Below are positions 63,337 to 64,000 of a DNA stretch of 64,000 nucleotides, in pieces. Numbering within the stretch: the first letter of the stretch is position 1; each line of letters opens with the position of its first letter. Origin of the DNA: Nematostella vectensis (Eukaryota; Cnidaria; Anthozoa; Actiniaria; Edwardsiidae); NCBI RefSeq assembly GCF_932526225.1, contig NC_064043.1, positions 3,183,501 to 3,247,500 of the forward strand, written 5' to 3'. Below the pieces are notes generated by a model. That model made no database searches, was not told the DNA's origin, and saw only the letters and a list, made by a program, of their open reading frames with translations. The translations under genes and the position numbers were made by a program.

Positions 63337-64000
63337 TGATTGCTCTCAAATTCGAGTTCATAACCTCCATCAACGCGTCGGCTACTACAAACATGTAGCA
63401 GGTGATGTTTCCCGTTCCTCCAACTTTTCGTTTCATTTCTAGTTTTACTCCGTCCCGCGTGTTGTTCAAGACCAGACCTCCTCCGTGAATGCTGTTATCT
63501 GGATGTGCCCTCAAGTCGACCCACAGAGCAAACTTGTTATTAGCGTAAAAATCCTTTTGCTTAACACCCTCTCTACCGAAACGTTTCTTTACCGACTCCC
63601 AGAGGTCTGGCGGTGTCATCCCCTTGGAGTAGAGACGGTTTGGCATGCCATCCACATTAATGTTGATCGATGTGATACTTGGATTGACAAACTTTTCGGA
63701 ATCCCTTGCTCCTCCTGTGTAGCTCTCTGTGAACAGACATAATATCCCTGTCATTGACCTCCTCGGCAGATTGATGTGCTCGTTTATGACACCATCATTA
63801 GGTTTGGAAATGGTGAACGTTTTGTGGAGAATGACGTTCTCGTAAAAGAATCCTCTACCAACCTGATAAGCTGACAACGCCTCACGAGCCAAGTATTCAC
63901 TTGAGATGCAAGCATATTCCAACTCGAGGTTTGTGATTGTGTACGTTGGAGTCTTGACCGTGTCAGCATAAACAACGACGTCGGAAACTGGGGCTAGAGT
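63329..64000 (-). CDS. probable major capsid protein, C-terminal part (runs off the window)
   Basis: The frame is open from the right edge to a stop at 63329: at least 223 residues, with the start outside the window. The visible part is rich in beta-strand and has ITSININVDGMPNRLYSKG and LPRRSMTGILCLFTES, with the length and position expected of the second jelly-roll of a double jelly-roll capsid protein of Polinton/adintovirus-like elements. Its place next to the packaging ATPase and near a penton-type gene supports this. The assignment rests on context and fold character, not a database match. Confidence 0.6.
   Translation of the reverse strand, partial: TLAPVSDVVVYADTVKTPTYTITNLELEYACISSEYLAREALSAYQVGRGFFYENVILHKTFTISKPNDGVINEHINLPRRSMTGILCLFTESYTGGARDSEKFVNPSITSININVDGMPNRLYSKGMTPPDLWESVKKRFGREGVKQKDFYANNKFALWVDLRAHPDNSIHGGGLVLNNTRDGVKLEMKRKVGGTGNITCYMFVVADALMEVMNSNLRAIMY

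Overview
This is a eukaryotic, metazoan window: intron-rich genes with GT-AG junctions, LINE fragments, MITEs and many minisatellites. The gene set best fits an anthozoan cnidarian such as a sea anemone. The set includes an Sfmbt with an FCS finger, a RAG1-N-terminus-like gene and a myotubularin. That placement is inferred; no database search was possible.

Layout. 164-1120 (-) holds a RAG1 N-terminal/RING-like gene fragment broken by one in-frame stop. 2.5-8.4 kb is mostly LINE remnants, an inverted-repeat element, a large (ATTGCT)n block and a 42-bp minisatellite. 8503-10378 (+) encodes a two-exon, cysteine-rich, probably GPI-anchored surface protein. 11730-13009 (+) is a two-exon class A GPCR. 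Right after it, 13174-13527 is a small inverted-repeat element carrying a complete type I hammerhead ribozyme, followed by a MITE. 14.65-16.5 kb is a 43-bp minisatellite interrupted by a Harbinger-like MITE. 18289-35107 (-) is a complete 21-exon Sfmbt gene (FCS finger, four MBT repeats, SLED, SAM). 36490-52576 (+) is a complete 24-exon MTM1/MTMR1/MTMR2-type myotubularin phosphatase gene, divergent from Sfmbt across about 1.4 kb.

From about 53.7 kb to the right edge the DNA changes character. It becomes intronless, compact and virus-like: four rightward genes (small membrane protein, TFIIB-like factor, ankyrin-type protein, Cys-rich knuckle protein) converge on a leftward block of nine complete genes plus a partial one. 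The leftward block includes membrane/coiled-coil proteins, a probable penton-type minor capsid protein, an A32-type packaging ATPase and the C-terminal part of a probable major capsid protein. I read this as an endogenous or integrated Polinton/adintovirus-like DNA virus. Every gene whose start lies in the window has the same TATA-like motif (about GTGAYTTAAAGAY) 14-24 nt before its ATG. Because the element also carries its own TFIIB, this suggests a self-contained transcription system.

Two patterns deserve most attention. First, the viral TFIIB and the common promoter motif. Second, tandem repeats in Sfmbt and the myotubularin gene repeatedly straddle exon-intron borders. Four minisatellites are built from copies of an exon end plus its 5' splice site, and four further duplications copy exon starts, mostly with their 3' splice sites.
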